Source of the DNA: Loripinus fragilis | Lineage: Eukaryota > Mollusca > Bivalvia > Lucinida > Lucinidae | Length of the DNA stretch: 64,000 bases | NCBI GenBank assembly: GCA_964019695.1 | Contig: OZ026530.1 | Span: forward strand, 38,686,944 to 38,750,943 | Direction of reading: 5' to 3' | Shown here: positions 12,146 to 23,769 of the stretch, piece by piece | How the letters are laid out: the number at the start of each line of letters is the position of its first letter | Position numbering within the stretch: position 1 is the stretch's first letter | The notes under the pieces: model-generated | What the model was told of the DNA's origin: nothing | The model's input: the letters and a program-made list of their open reading frames with translations, nothing else | The model's database searches: none | Made by a program: the position numbers and the translations under genes

Positions 12146-12273
12146 CTTTTCAAATATTCTTCTAATGATCCATAGGTTTTACCATGGTCTTTGGCGAACT
12201 GGTCGAACTCTTGTTGTAGACTGGCAGAACCAGCAGCCACTGATATTGCAAGTAAAATAGCAAACGTATACGC
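12146..12273 (-). CDS. Cathepsin-like cysteine protease / I29 prodomain gene, exon 2
   Basis: On the minus strand a 128-bp exon runs from an acceptor (TTTCTTTTGTAG) to a donor (AAAAG|GTACA). It starts in phase 0 and ends in phase 2. Joined to the two-codon exon at 13219-13224 it gives a 45-residue N-terminus: MW, a hydrophobic stretch AYTFAILLAISVAAG ending in a likely signal-peptidase site after SA, then LQQEFDQFAKDHGKTYGSLE and EYLKR. The F..F...H.K.Y....E...R spacing is the beginning of the I29 inhibitory prodomain of papain-family proteases (cathepsin L type), which keeps the secreted or lysosomal zymogen inactive. The intron position after ..EEYLKR is plausible for cathepsin L genes. No exon for the rest of the prodomain or for the catalytic Cys/His/Asn was found between 12145 and the left edge of the window, so this could also be a stand-alone I29 inhibitor. 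Confidence 0.75.
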
Positions 12274-12883
12274 CTACAAAAGAAACAAATGTCTTGGTTC
12301 AACGTGGTTTTGTTACATTGGTTAACGTGTAGAAAACGTAGCAAAAAAATGCAATGGTATTGTTCGCAAGCCTTCTTTTCCTTGGCCCAAAATTACAATG
12401 CCTCATTAAAGTTAATTAGTACCCTATTGACATGTAAGTTTTGATTTTTAGGACAAGGAAAATAACGCGATCATTTCTATGTATATTTTAGAGCACAATG
12501 ATATCTTTGACTATATATAATACACCAAACATTTAAAATATCATTTTGAAATATCAATATGTATAAGGATTCCGAAGTACTAGATTTAAAGTAGGCATCG
12601 TAATGATTTTGGGCCCTGATGAATACAAAAGAAAACCCTAATTTAAAAAGGGGCGGGCTATTATATACATGTATATATATAGAAAACGACCGTTTGCAAG
12701 CCTGGTTACATGTAAAAAGCCGTTCTCGGTTTCGAGCGAAGGTATCATGATTGTCTCTTAAATAGCACCACGGAAGGCCAGAGTTCTGACTTAATGATGC
12801 CCCTGACCCAAATCTTTGATCAGTGGGTTGGTGCCTGATGCTGTTCTATGGTTAGGCCCATCGCGGCCTGACTTGAAGTTTTT

Positions 12884-12962
12884 CTTTTCTCCAGTTTTTG
12901 CTGTCTATGGGTTGTGAAGTTTTTACCTTTCTCCAGTTTTTGCTGTCTATGGGTTGTGAACC
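12884..12962 (+). repeat. Short tandem duplication, about 40-bp unit
   Basis: GAAGTTTTT..TCTCCAGTTTTTGCTGTCTATGGGTTGT occurs twice in tandem. The preceding text (GATGCTGTTCTATGG and GGCCTGAC) resembles the 3' end of the retroelement relic near 38.4 kb. Confidence 0.7.
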
Positions 12963-13218
12963 CGTATCTTTGTTTCATCCCTCTTGGTTAATTTGAATTG
13001 AATTGTCCTCCATCATTATACATTAAAAAATAGAGATCCTCTATCCGAGCTGCACAATTAAAATGTTTGAAAAACACCAGTATATAGGGTAAAGAGCTGA
13101 CCAGTTAAATATTTCAGCCACATTAGGAGAGAGGGGGGGCTGCGACTCTCCTTATCGTTTTTAGTGTAGTTTGGGCAGAACAGTTGACTAAAGGGTAAAT
13201 TAAAATACTTGTACTTAC

Positions 13219-13224
13219 CCACAT
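13219..13224 (-). CDS. Cathepsin-like gene, exon 1 (start codon, two codons)
   Basis: The minus-strand sequence ATG TGG is followed at once by a near-consensus donor GTAAGT at 13218-13213. Its phase (0) fits the acceptor of the exon at 12273 across a 945-bp intron and supplies the initiator Met for the signal peptide. A tiny first coding exon carrying the start of a signal peptide is a common gene layout. The transcript start is not known. Confidence 0.6.
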
Positions 13225-13228
13225 GACG

Positions 13229-13252
13229 TTTTCGTTATTTTTTAACGAAAAA
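13229..13252 (-). promoter_or_regulatory. Hairpin just upstream of the cathepsin-like start codon
   Basis: TTTTCGTTA, a T-rich spacer and TAACGAAAA form a perfect 9-bp inverted repeat. It ends five bases before the minus-strand ATG at 13224. If transcribed it would lie in the 5' UTR; any regulatory role is speculation. Confidence 0.4.
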
Positions 13253-13454
13253 CGGTGATTTCGTTGATGTCCCGTTCAATATTCTACCTCGTATTATTAT
13301 ATACATTTAAATCATAAATATACAGTAGCCGTTCAAAATAATCTCGATTTATAGAAGATGAGCCAGCATAAATATAAAATGTCTATTTAACACAAGCATA
13401 GAGGCAAACATATAATGTAATCATTAACTTCCCCACTCATGCGTTGATCCAACC

Positions 13455-13625
13455 CTGAGGTTATAAAACTTTTGTCATGCTCAGCTCAACTGAGCACGAA
13501 ATTTGTCATGCTGATAATGTTAAAATGCCAACATTTATCAGCATGATGAATACTTGAAATCAAGGAAAAATTCTTCATTTTCTAACATTTTAGTTGTTCA
13601 ATAGAGTTGAGCATCAAAAAAAAAA
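13455..13625 (+). repeat. Dispersed repeat with internal inverted repeat, copy 2
   Basis: Related to 10860-11090. It holds CATGCTGATAA..TTATCAGCATG arms around TGTTAAAATGCCAACA, and GAGTTGAGCATC near the end. Confidence 0.6.
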
Positions 13626-13870
13626 TTATCCCCGGTACCAGGGAGCTTCGTCATGGGGATCGAGCCAGGTCCACAGTTTTGACACTGAGTATTTTTTTTA
13701 GATAAGAGGAAGAGGGATCCGTACTAGTATTCCTAAAAACCCTATACCCAGTAAACAAAGGGAGTGTTTAAATGACGGTTCGCTGGCGGGACGATAATAT
13801 ATGCTGGCTGTTTAGTTTCGTTATATACCAGGCGGGGGCCGAAGGGAACGGGCGGCCCATACCAGTACAG

Positions 13871-14197
13871 TTTGTTTGTTTGTTTTTGTTGCTTTACGTC
13901 CCATGTCAACAGCTATGGTCATTGCGGGACGGTCAGTTCACTTAACCACACTTTTTCCTGGGCAGGCTTGAGCAAGCGGTTAACCAGTAATTTGTGCACA
14001 TACTTTCGCCTGTAACTGACAACAACCCTTCTTGAATAAATCAGCGGAAGGGAGGAGAATGACCGTAGAAATTATTTCATGATCAATCTCCACGAAAGTA
14101 TGGTACCGGGCCGGGATCGAACTCGCGACCCCTGGATCTGCAGTCAGACACGCATCTGTAGCCAGACACGTTACCGACTGCGCTACGCGGCCCGGTT
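13871..14197 (-). mobile_element. tRNA-derived SINE S1, complete copy
   Basis: Read on the minus strand it starts with a tRNA-like head (GGGCCGCGTAGCGCAGTCGG, A box; GAGTTCGATCCC, B box) whose ends can pair as an acceptor stem (GGGCCG/CGGCCC). A body of about 200 bp and a tail of GGGACGTAAAGCAACAAA followed by CAAA repeats complete it. The 12-bp duplication ATACCAGTACAG flanks it at 13859-13870 and 14198-14209. A second copy is at 33818-34139. The open frame over this stretch is not a gene. Confidence 0.9.
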
Positions 14198-14203
14198 ATA
14201 CCA

Positions 14204-14320
14204 GTACAGTAAACTCTGTGTAAACGGCCACTCAAAAATAGACAAAACAAAGGACTTGCGGACGAATGGTAGCTTAATGAAGGTCGAAAGTATTGCAGAA
14301 TGCTCCCCTTTGCACGTTGC
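14204..14320 (+). mobile_element. MITE family M2 (TACAGTAAA ends), partial copy
   Basis: Starts TACAGTAAACTCTGTGTAAA, includes CGGCCACTCAAAAATAGACA and GCAGAATGCTCC, then breaks off. The SINE at 13871-14197 is inserted at its left edge, so the SINE target duplication includes the MITE tip. Confidence 0.7.
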
Positions 14321-14465
14321 TTGATAAACGTTATCTATCTCACGCATGTGCCTTTATCAGGTCATGCTGAAGTTGCACTTTTGATGACGTCGCCAATGAC
14401 GCTGAATAGACACAACAACCGTTCAGTACGTCATATTCGCTAGTTTGAAGAGTGAATCAACTTGG

Positions 14466-14606
14466 TAGAATACCAGGTTCGAGTCTTTTGATATCAAGTT
14501 TATCCGGCTCGGCTTTGAGAACGCATGTTGAATCGCTCGGCAAGCCTCGCGATTTCAACAAGCGTTCTGTAAACTTGATATCAAAAGATACTCACCTAGT
14601 ATTCTC
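14466..14606. repeat. Foldback element, arms of about 65 bp
   Basis: AGAATACCAGGTTCGAGTCT...GTTGAATCGC on the left pairs with GCGATTTCAAC...AGTATTCT on the right. Both arms contain the shared core TTTGATATCAAG. Confidence 0.8.
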
Positions 14607-14746
14607 TAGATAAGTGTATACATTTACATTTTTCGGTAGGAAAATAAAGCTACATGTAGTTTATGCATGTGGTACACTGTAAAAATGATGTAACTTTATA
14701 CAAAATGTATTGGCAGCTTAACTGTCACTGATCTTGGTGTAACTGT

Positions 14747-15310
14747 GTGACTGCAATCGGAACTGCCTCGGTCAATTCCTAGGAATTCCGTGGAATCAGA
14801 CCTCGGATGTACATCGAAGATTTACTTTGATAATGTGACGCTGACGTTACATAATGTGACGTTGATATCACAGAAACCATGCCAATACAATAACAAGTGT
14901 GATTACAGCATAACGGTTATAAATGAAGTTTAATATGTTTTGTTTGTTTGTTTTTTTTTTTTCAATAAATATCGCTATAGCTTAAAAAATCATCGATTGA
15001 AAAATCATAAACTTCATTTATTTCTTTATTTCGTAGATAAAACTTTCGGGTATTCAAAATGATGGATTTGAATAGGACTGGACCATGATGCTACAGTTAA
15101 GTACTATTTTTGCTTACGCAAGCTTGGGCTAATAAAATTGGTCTTTTTTATACATAGTACTACAGTACGCCTAACATACATCCGAGGCTTGATTCGAATT
15201 AAGCCGAGGTTTTTCGATTGCCTTCAGCTGCTTTTATATCTATGTTCTGTTCGATTGTTTTGATCCTGAGAATGAATAGAACAAAAACCGATAGAGATTT
15301 ATGTGTTCAT
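14747..15310 (+). repeat. Dispersed repeat D1, copy 1
   Basis: The landmarks CAATCGGAACTGCC, AATTCCGTGGAATCAGACC, GGATGTACATCGA, GTGACGCTGACGT, AAACTTCATTTAT and ACATAGTACTAC occur in the same order at 37042-37480. No coding. Confidence 0.75.
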
Positions 15311-15354
15311 TTATGACAGGAAAAATGGCTTCAAGTTGGATTGGCAGGAAAATA

Positions 15355-15542
15355 TTCTAGATTCGGAAATTTTCGCGATAATCTTATTTTCGCGAATATA
15401 TCAGTGATGTGAACAATTCGCGATTAAAGCAAGATTTAACAATATCAATAAACGACAGAGCGATTTTACCATTTCGCGAGGGTTTATTTTCACGAACATT
15501 TCGCGAAAAAAAGTCCTCGCGAAAATTTCCGAATTTACAGTA
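15355..15542. repeat. Foldback with TTCGGAAATTTTCGCG ends
   Basis: The left end ATTCGGAAATTTTCGCGA and right end TCGCGAAAATTTCCGAATTT are inverted. Several internal TTCGCGA words are present. MITE-like, no coding. Confidence 0.85.
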
Positions 15543-15837
15543 AGTGTCAGTTTACACCATAAAGGATGGCAGCTAAGCTGCTAAGTTTTCACTTCTATTG
15601 TGTGAAGTCACTCCTGGTAAACATGTTATACATAAAGTGATTTTTGCATATAATTTCAGTAGACTATGGTTGAAACATATGTGAACTGACTGTATATTGA
15701 AACAATCAGCTAATCAAATAATTTTATCTAATCAAAAATGTGATTGTCATGTGTTTTCTACACTTGATATATATTGATAAAGAAAATATTAGCTATTTCA
15801 CATAAAACCCTGAAAATGTTATCCATCCCATTTTCAG

Positions 15838-16200
15838 GCAAGCATGTGAGATATTTCTATCATTTCTACAATGTATCTCACATGTCCGTACCAGACGTGG
15901 AAAAGAAAAAAAAATCAGCCGCACGCCGGGCGCACGATGGCTGCATATCGATCCGTGTCGGTAATGTTAAAATGACGCCACCATGTTACAAATATGACGC
16001 ATCTCAGCGTATTCGGGATTCTTTACTGGAAGCTTTTCATGTTTTTTCTAAAAAAGATGAGCTATTTTGTTGTGAGCAAGAAAAAAATCCATAATTTGTG
16101 TGAGGATGGGATAGAAAAATTCGTCCCTCGCGAGCCTCGTGATGCCAACCGGTGATCCTCGGAACAGATTTTTCTATCCCACCCACACACTCATGATGTA
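15838..16200 (-). repeat. Nested-palindrome repeat D2, copy 1
   Basis: It contains one hairpin with GTGAGATA..TATCTCAC arms and a second with GATGGGATAGAAAAAT / ATTTTTCTATCCCA arms. In between are GTTAAAATGACG and GCGTATTC. The same parts recur in reverse order at 43636-43765 and 44020-44420. The open frame 15774-16094 runs through this repeat and is not a gene. Confidence 0.7.
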
Positions 16201-16856
16201 TTCTTATTAATCCCATGTCTTTGACCAGGAATGTATTATAGGACGTTTTGGTTACTGTAAAGGCGGCACCTCATGAATGCGTAATTAGGACTGGTCTACC
16301 TTAGACATAGGTAAAAAACTGAAAACGAGGCGTGGTTTTATTCAAAAGTAACTGTATCATCTTGCGCCATTACCTCAGTATAGACGCAAAACACATTATT
16401 TAGTCCTTAAAACGTCAGCAAAATAACTGCATCTGAAAATGTCTTTTTAACATAAGCATAGAGGCAAACACTGTGGACCCAGATCACACTTCTCCTACAG
16501 GAGCAGTCTGATCTTGGTCCATACTCTTTGTCTATGAGGCTTCAAATATTCTAGTGGACGACAAAAAACTGTGATTATGCCCTTTAAAGGGTTAATAAAT
16601 GTGAGCGGTTAGGATCTTCATGAAATGCACGCACGTTTGCGCGGCCCAAACAACTTATTTGTTCTTTATCAAATTATAAATAGAACCTGATTTCCCCAGT
16701 TTAGCACATGAAATAGTCGAACCACGCCCAGATATGAATATTAAAGTTACCGCCTTTACAGAGAGCAAAAAGTGTCTATTATATCAATCACAGATAACTA
16801 GCAAACCTATGGCACTAAGAAGAAGAAACACTAGAATTCAGAAAAAAAAACTTTAT

Positions 16857-16976
16857 TACAGTAAAACCTGTGTAAAACGGCCACACTAAAAAAGACCCCA
16901 AATTGGTTTCCATGACCAATTATCGCTTAGTACAGGTCAAAGAGCAATATGGTTAAGTGGGCTGTTCACGTTGTGA
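16857..16976 (+). mobile_element. MITE family M2, left-half copy
   Basis: TACAGTAAAACCTGTGTAAA and CGGCCACACT, then ACCAATTATCGCTTAG..CAGGTCAAA. It stops where the complete copy at 16977 starts. Confidence 0.75.
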
Positions 16977-17186
16977 TACAGTGAAACCTGTGTAAAACGG
17001 CCACTCTCAAAACTACCGAATATTGGTCTTCAATACCAATTACCGCTTAATGCAGGTCAAAAATATTGCAGAATGCTCCAGTTGGAGCATTCTGCAATAC
17101 TTTTGACCTTCACTACGCTACCATTTGTCATTTATATATTGTTTTGTCTATTTTTGAGTGGCCGTTTTTAACCAGGTCTTACTGTA
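16977..17186 (+). mobile_element. MITE family M2, complete copy (210 bp)
   Basis: Terminal inverted repeats TACAGTGAAACCTGTGTAAA / TTTTTAACCAGGTCTTACTGTA end in TA, suggesting a Tc1/mariner or pogo-type mover. A central hairpin reads GCAGAATGCTCC..GGAGCATTCTGC. Another complete copy lies at 31625-31832. Confidence 0.85.
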
Positions 17187-17850
17187 AGTTGTGTGTGCAG
17201 GGTCTTGACGTCTGTACAACATTAACCCTTTCTATAATGTTTTTCCCCAAATATGCTACATATATTCAGATACGCTACATAATGTTTTACTTTGGATGCA
17301 CACCAACTGTTTACTAAAGGAGCAGTTCAATCTGGTTTCATATTGTTTATAATAAAGGTTACCAAAGAAACATTAACAGATAATAGAGCAGACAACTTTT
17401 TGGTTAAACATTGCCGGTAAATGGTTAAATGAATGATGAAATAAAAAAATGAAATAAAAAAGAGCCCTATCTATATAGGGTCTATGTGATAATATTATGC
17501 TATCATATAATGGGTTAGATAAATCACTATGTGACATTCTCCCCTACTAACTAGAAAATTATTCACAACATGTAAAGCTTGTCTTGGGTATGCTCAATAT
17601 AATGCTGTCTTATAACAATACTTACAAATGGACAAGTTTGCACCTGACAATATTTTTTGTGTGTTAAATGGGCAACTAAGGACTTATGACTTTTTTTTCA
17701 TATGGACAATGCCTGACAGTGATTTGACTAGGCAGATATCCAGGATGCAATATTTAGGAAGCCTCCATGCGAGCTAAACCACTTTTGTGTTTTAACATTT
17801 AACAACAACAAAATCTAGGGCGAAGATTTGGAACCCAGTAAAATGCATTT
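17187..17850. other. AT-rich sequence, nothing recognised
   Basis: No exon, RNA gene or clear repeat structure could be supported; short open frames here lack splice signals or recognisable protein content. Confidence 0.4.
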
Positions 17851-18083
17851 TAGCAGCGACATGTGATTTTCAACAATGTGGTAAATGTATGTGACCAGTT
17901 AAGGCTCACACCAGACTGCGCATATGCGCAGTCTGGTCAGAGCCTTTGCTAGTCACTTTAATATTCTACGGACTGAACATCATTTAGAGATTCTAAGCTT
18001 AAAGGAGGCTGCGCAGGCTTGTCTGAGTCTATTCATGTAAAAATGCCACATTCTTAGAAATCATATGTAGCGGCTCATTTATG
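17851..18083 (-). mobile_element. MITE family M1, copy 2 (reverse)
   Basis: The reverse orientation of 11396-11638 and 62871-63117: CTAAGCTTAAAGGAGGCTG, a CTGCGCATATGCGCAG palindrome, and degenerate ends near GACATGTGATTTTCAACAA and CGGCTCAT. Confidence 0.7.
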
Positions 18084-18101
18084 ACACCCTGCATCCCAGT
18101 T

Positions 18102-18480
18102 GCTGTAGCTTCTGTCCGTTCTAAAGCGGTGGATTGTTTTGTTGTTAATTAGTTGTTGAGTATTGCTCCCATTAGGGTGTCCTGTGTTTGTTCATGTTTT
18201 GTTGTGCAGTGCTTTGTGACCGTTCTAGTTTTGCAATTATCTTGACGAGGAAGAGAGAGCTGGTTGCATTACTTTGTTTGTCTTTCTGGTGTCCTATGAT
18301 TATACTCACTTGCTTTTTTCACTTGTTTGTTGGCTGAGAATGGTTGCTTTACTTCGTTTGTCTTCCTTGTATCTGGTGAGTTATTTTTCTGTGGCTCTTC
18401 CTCACAGTGCCTTGGGTTGGTCTGTAGTGTATGATTGAGGTATTTCCTGATCATATCCATGTACTTTTTTCATATTATTT
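18102..18480 (+). repeat. Dispersed repeat D3, copy 1
   Basis: GAGGAAGAGAGAGCTGGTTGC, CTGGTGTCC and GGGTTGGTCTG match the reverse complement of 44430-44640. A fragment with GGTTGGTCTGCAATATG and ATTTCCTGGTC is at about 54570-54650. Confidence 0.6.
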
Positions 18481-18588
18481 GTAATAACAAAAGTGCATAG
18501 GCGGACGAGTGAGCAGACAACATTTCTGGCGAATGGCATGATGATGATATGAATAAGATGCCTATTGTATATGGTCTGTAGGATGATA

Positions 18589-18832
18589 TATGGGCCCCGT
18601 AGCGAGAAAACCTGTCTTAGGGGGTTTGCGAACAACAAATGCACAGACCAGTCTGCGCAGTCTGATCAGCGCCTTTATAATTCGCTTTTTGGAAAGTATC
18701 ATATGTAAACCTGCTTCAGGGGAAATTTCGATATTCTAGCTAGTCTCTGTTGCTGAGGGATTTGGTTTAAAACTAGCTTCGTTGGAAACCCAAAAGACAG
18801 GTTTTCTCCCGATGAGGCCCAATATGCCAGGA
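18589..18832 (+). mobile_element. MITE family M3, copy 1 (244 bp)
   Basis: The end TATGGGCCCCGTAGCGAGAA with AACCTGTCTT is inverted against AAGACAGGTTTTCTCCCGAT with GAGGCCCAATA. An internal CAGACCAGTCTGCGCAGTCTG is present. A second copy is at 19893-20130. Confidence 0.75.
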
Positions 18833-19237
18833 TATAAAGGGTTAAATAAATCACTCTGACATTCTCCCCCATTATCTAGAAAATTATTGACAAAATGTAA
18901 AAATGCAAATCTACAATTTAAGCAAACAAAAAGCATGTCATGGTTAATGGTCAATATAGTGCTGTTACAAATGGGAAAGTGTGTCCAGTGTAATAAAAAT
19001 CAGCATGAGCATTTTGTAAAAATCGCTGCTATGAGTTAAATGGGTATGTAAAGATTATTGTGTCTTCAGAAAGACTCATGGTTAGACGGATATGAGTTTG
19101 TGAGGTTAGCATTTAATTTTTGGTTTTCTTTTCCTGCACTGATCCAGGAAAATCTGTCAGGGGGTTTTGAAACGTTTTTTTTTTTGTTGTTTGTTTGTTT
19201 TTGTTTTTTAGACATTATCATATTTCAAAGAGGGTTG

Positions 19238-19301
19238 TATGGACCTCTCTTTAGAAGCAATTAGACACAAGGGGTCTAATTGCTTCTTTAGGGGGTCCAT
19301 A
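19238..19301. repeat. Strong hairpin, 29-bp arms
   Basis: TATGGACC..TTTAGAAGCAATTAGAC pairs with GTCTAATTGCTTCTTTA..GGTCCATA around a six-base loop. Confidence 0.8.
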
Positions 19302-19689
19302 CCAGTATTGTCTAAGGAAACCTTTAGCCACCTATGATTTTCCTGGGAGTGATCTGGACCCCCTGTCTCCCCTTCGGATCGGTGCCTGTTTTTTTATGAC
19401 ACAGCTGATATTAAAGCAGTAGTAAACTTAACTGAAGACACTTTGAAGGTTTATGGACAGCCTGAGAAGAAGGTTCAGACAAATGGAATGCCTCTAGTTC
19501 CTATAGGTGCCTGTGGAGATGTCTGTTTAAAAAGTGATTTTACGTATATATGCGAGAATGTGACAAATCTTAAGAGTTGAACTAAGGGTGAGGTTAGCGC
19601 ACCGTGAAACTTCTTTAAACTCTACAGTAAAATATTTTAACTGACCGTTCCAAGGCGGTACTTCTTTTGTGGGTAATTTATATTATCTA

Positions 19690-19885
19690 TGTTTTGTGTT
19701 TGTCTTGCTTTGGCGTTTGTTCATTGCTGCCTTGTTGTCACCTAAAGGGAAAGGGCTGACCTTTTGACTCTTGTTTGTGATGTTTATTGTGGTTTTTTTA
19801 CTTTCTAATTTGTATCCTGGGACAGGTGTGGTACGTGTTCTAAAATGTATCAATTCCTGATCTTTTCTGTCTTTCTTACTTCGAT
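19690..19885 (+). repeat. Dispersed repeat D4, copy 1
   Basis: GTCACCTAAAGGGAAAGGGC, TATCCTGGGACAGGTGTGGT, and ATCAATTCCTGATC match the reverse complement of 58683-58862. The minus-strand open frame here is shared repeat sequence, not a gene. Confidence 0.7.
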
Positions 19886-19892
19886 TATTATA

Positions 19893-20130
19893 TGGCCTCA
19901 ATGTGAGAAACTCTGTCTTTGGGGTTTGTGAACAACAAAGGCGCAGACCAGTTTGCGCATCTGAACAATCTTATCAGCTCTTTTGGTATTCATTAATTGG
20001 AAAGAATCATATCTAGACTTGCTACTGGCAAAATTTCAATTTTCTATCTAGTCTTTGTAGCTGAACAGGCTAGTTTAAATCTCACTTTGTCAGATACCCA
20101 AAAGACAGTTTTTCTCGTTCTGGTGGTGGT
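19893..20130 (+). mobile_element. MITE family M3, copy 2
   Basis: GGCCTCAATGTGAGAAACTC / CAGTTTTTCTCGTTCTGG ends and GCAGACCAGTTTGCGCA inside. More diverged than 18589-18832. Confidence 0.65.
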
Positions 20131-21344
20131 CTACCAGCTGCAACTTTATTGTCAATTTTTATGGACTTGAGTGTCTGAATGTGCCAGCACATGAGATTTT
20201 AGTATTTATCAGATTGTACGAGGGCTGTTCAAATATAAATGCAAGTAGCTTCATAACTTTCTTCACATATATGCTACGACAAAATGTCTTATTTTTCTGG
20301 AAAGAACTATTTGTTGCCTTTAAAATGGGATCAAACATAAAGAAACATTCACTATATTTCTCGAGTTACATACCCTTATAAAAAGGCCATTCCTGTATAC
20401 TGAAGCTTTTCTGATGCAAATTGCAATGCAGGTTTTGGTACATGTGCGGATATAGTGTCTTATCTTTGTAAATTTTTGAGGAAATGGCACCACATTTTAG
20501 ATGCAAGTTGAAGTAATAATCCTGAAGTTGCTTGCAAGAAAAAGTTTATATAATCCTGTTTCAATCTCTAATAAACAGGCACGTTTGTGACGTCATTAAT
20601 TTTATGATAAACGTCATTTTGAGCTATCTACTGGTGATGTAATAATGAACATCGCTGTGTCGTTTTCTTTGCGTTTTGCTGAAAACATGCTAAATATGTC
20701 ATAAGGGATTGTTCAAAACGCCCTGTCCTCTATTTACAGAGTAATCACATTTGATATCATTATTCAAGCATTTTTCTGCTTCTTAATGACGTGTTTACAT
20801 TAATTAAATATGTTCAATCGGTCTAGTCCTCAAGACCAAGTGAGTAATTTTATTGTAAATAATGCCTATAGTGGTCAAACTTAAAGTTTACGTTCAAATT
20901 TAGAATAAAGCCGCAATGTTATGACAAAAAATTAAGTACAAATTCTATAACCCCTTCACTTAAGGCATTTTGGACTTAATAAAAATGCTTTTCAGCGTTT
21001 AAAAATTACCCACTTTCCATCAAAAATATGTAGCAACAACTCAGTATGAGCGATCAACATATTGTCTTTGATTTAAAACTAGTTTAAATGTTGCATCGTG
21101 CATTTTGTTAGAGATAAGTTTAACTGAAAACTGAAAGGTGGTGTTTTGTTTACCATTTATTTGTAAACATAAAGAGACTTTAGTGAAAACGATTCGTTGT
21201 ATAGGCCTTGAGCTGGCTATAGACCCCCCTCCCCCCCCAGGGGGAATTTTGTACACTATGATTTTCTAAAACTACATTATATAAGACACAAAATAAAAGA
21301 TGTTAGCCCTCTGAGAGTGGCAGCGTTAACGGGTAACAGCATGT

Positions 21345-21960
21345 TATATACGTTACCCCCCAAAATAGCATTAAACATCCCTGAAAATGTCTCAACCATG
21401 ACATATTAGGACATATTTGCATGCTGACACAGGTTTATGAACTTCTTATAACACAGTTACATATTTTTAGTGTTAATTTTATAAATGTCTTGAGTAATTA
21501 TCGTTGTATACGTTACTTAGTGTTTCCTGCGTTATTTCCGAGTATCAGTATGGTATTTATTGACTATACATGTATTACATCTGTCACAGAATATAGTAAA
21601 TCGATAAAGCTGCTACTTAAATGATTTAAGTTCTTTATTATGGTCTCTTACACTATTTTTCAGGTCCATGTTATGTATGTTACCTTCAAAATAGCATTAA
21701 ACATTTAAATTAATGTCTCTAACAAGCCCTGTTTATACTTATTTGCATGCTTGCACAGGTTTATGTACTTCTTATAGCAAGGTTTACCTATTTTAAGTAT
21801 TCATTTAATAAATGCCTGGAGCTTTAACTGTTATGTGTGTTACCAAATAATACATAATTTATTCTGAGTATCTGTATAAAAGTTGTTGACTTTGCGTGTA
21901 TAAAGTCTGTCAGAAAATTTAGAAAATTTATAAGGCTGAAATAAATTGAAGTTCCGTATT
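21345..21960 (+). repeat. Two tandem copies, unit about 325 bp, inside the 5.7-kb element
   Basis: AAAATAGCATTAAACAT, TTTGCATGCTgACACAGGTT-type and TTTATG.ACTTCTTATA words occur in the same order at 21361 onward and 21690 onward. Each copy is headed by a GTTATrTAyGTTACC motif. Confidence 0.65.
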
Positions 21961-22083
21961 AATTTATGGTGACTTGAACTAATAATATAATGTGATCTAT
22001 CAACCATTGCTGTCTGCTCACACAAACAGTATAGATACCATGCATTCAAATCGGAAGTTCTGAAAGACAGTCACTGTGAAACA

Positions 22084-23160
22084 GCTCTGTTCTTGGCAAG
22101 GTATATGGATATGATTCAGATGGTGTTGACACTCATTAGGGCTACAAGGAAAACAACTTTGAATTGCATGTCATCTCTATCTGTATGCCTTGTTTCCAAT
22201 GTTCATTGCAAACGATCACAACAACTACGCACAATATGTACCTGTGTAACTGATTACACTCATAAATTTGACACACATCGCAGATACAAAGAACTTCTCG
22301 AACAAAATGGGTTTAGTGTGTCTCAACCATTGTTTTTTTGCTTGAGAAATGCTTTTGATATGACTATCAGGCAAACAATAAAGAGGTATTATAGGCTTCA
22401 GCAACTAGAACTACGCTTCGTACTACAGATAGAATGGTGTATTACTTATCACATCGGAGCTCACTATATTGAAACAATTCTTCAATGCACTGAAATGAAA
22501 TATTCAATCTTCTCAGATGCGAAGTAGAATGAGTACTAGAGGCAGTTTCAGGCTTCACCAATCCTTTTAGTTCTAGTTTTGAAGACAATGAACTGTACTT
22601 TTTGTCTTTCGGTGTGCCCGCTTATAAGCGTGGCATAGCTAAGGATCTTATTTAGGCTGATGACATTGGCAGGAAGGCTGTTGCAGACTTCATTGACTCA
22701 CTTTTAGTTAAAAAAAATCTGTCTTTCGCATCCCCCATAAAATGCTGCAAGCTACATGTAATAAAGTTTTGATGCTTGCCGGGTAAAGCAAGAAGAAATT
22801 GTCCAATTTACAAAACGTAAACAGCCAGATGAGAGCTTAAAGGAGCGTCTTTGGTAAGCATGACCTACTTTCTATTCGACATAATGTTGACCTTGAGTTG
22901 ACACTGCAGTTCCTTCTGGGACCTGTACCTTGGTCACTGTCAGCTCCTCATAGAATTTCCACCAAAACCAAACTTCAGCATGGCTTGCAATCACACATTG
23001 AACCAACATTAGATTGGCCATGTAGTGCTGCACATAACATTGATGTTAATGCCGTAACTACAGAGCATAATAGCTTTTCCTGTCACCTTCATGGATCTGA
23101 TGGCACCAGTATTCCACCAGGCACTAAAGGCAGGGCATGTTGGTTTTGTCACTGATAATA
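22084..23160 (+). pseudogene. Decayed coding region of an unnamed repeat-associated protein family
   Basis: Pieces in different frames, in order: ARYMDMIQMVL (about 22098); NDHNNYAQYVPV (about 22208, another frame, then a stop); DTHRRYKELLEQNGFSVS and DMTIRQTIKR (22270-22390); a stretch with KAVADFIDSLL (about 22675); and LQFLLGPVPWSLSAP (about 22905). From memory these match, in order, a long uncharacterised protein found many times in cnidarian and molluscan genomes (NYARY-P, EQTIN and PLGP-PW-LA type motifs). I know no function for it. Stops and frameshifts between the pieces show it is dead. Multi-copy occurrence and the flanking inverted ends suggest it travels with the element. Confidence 0.5.
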
Positions 23161-23769
23161 TATACAATGTAAAAGCAGCAGTCTATTAGGTCTTTTAAAC
23201 ATTCTCGCAGAGGATAACCTGGGTGTTTTGTTCAACAATGGTGTATGCAACAAAAGGTGCACCTTCTGAATGTCAACAGCATTGGCCAGAATATGGGGGA
23301 AGAGATCTACAGTCATACACTGTTTAACAGATAGTGACACTACCAATGTGTTAGTATCACGGAAAGGTTATTCCTATCAAACTGATAGGGAACCCCTCCC
23401 CCACTAGTTCATCAACATTCTAAGAAGGGTAGGAAAACAAATAAAGAATTGCTCTAGACACTCATCAGTGATATGAAGCCCTAACATGTGCTTTTTATGT
23501 AATTGTGAATAAGCTGCAGTATGACATGTTTCTGAAAAAAGTACCAAAGCCATACTCATATACTGACTATTTCAAATGGCATGAACATGAGCTTACCTCC
23601 ATCCTGCTTTTCTGTCCTTAAGATGTACATACAAAGATTGAACTATCAAGTTTTTCCCATGAAAACAAGTGAGGATTTCCAGATATGGACAAAATGTGTG
23701 GAAAATAAATGGGAAGGAAATTGAGTACCTCTGAGTGAAAGAAATCTTGATTGTACCCTAACAAAAGAG

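Noticed and set aside
14079..14324. Open frame of 81 codons
   Set aside because: It lies in a minus-strand SINE head and a MITE fragment.
15774..16094. Open frame of 106 codons
   Set aside because: It lies inside the nested-palindrome repeat D2, which recurs at 43.6-44.4 kb.
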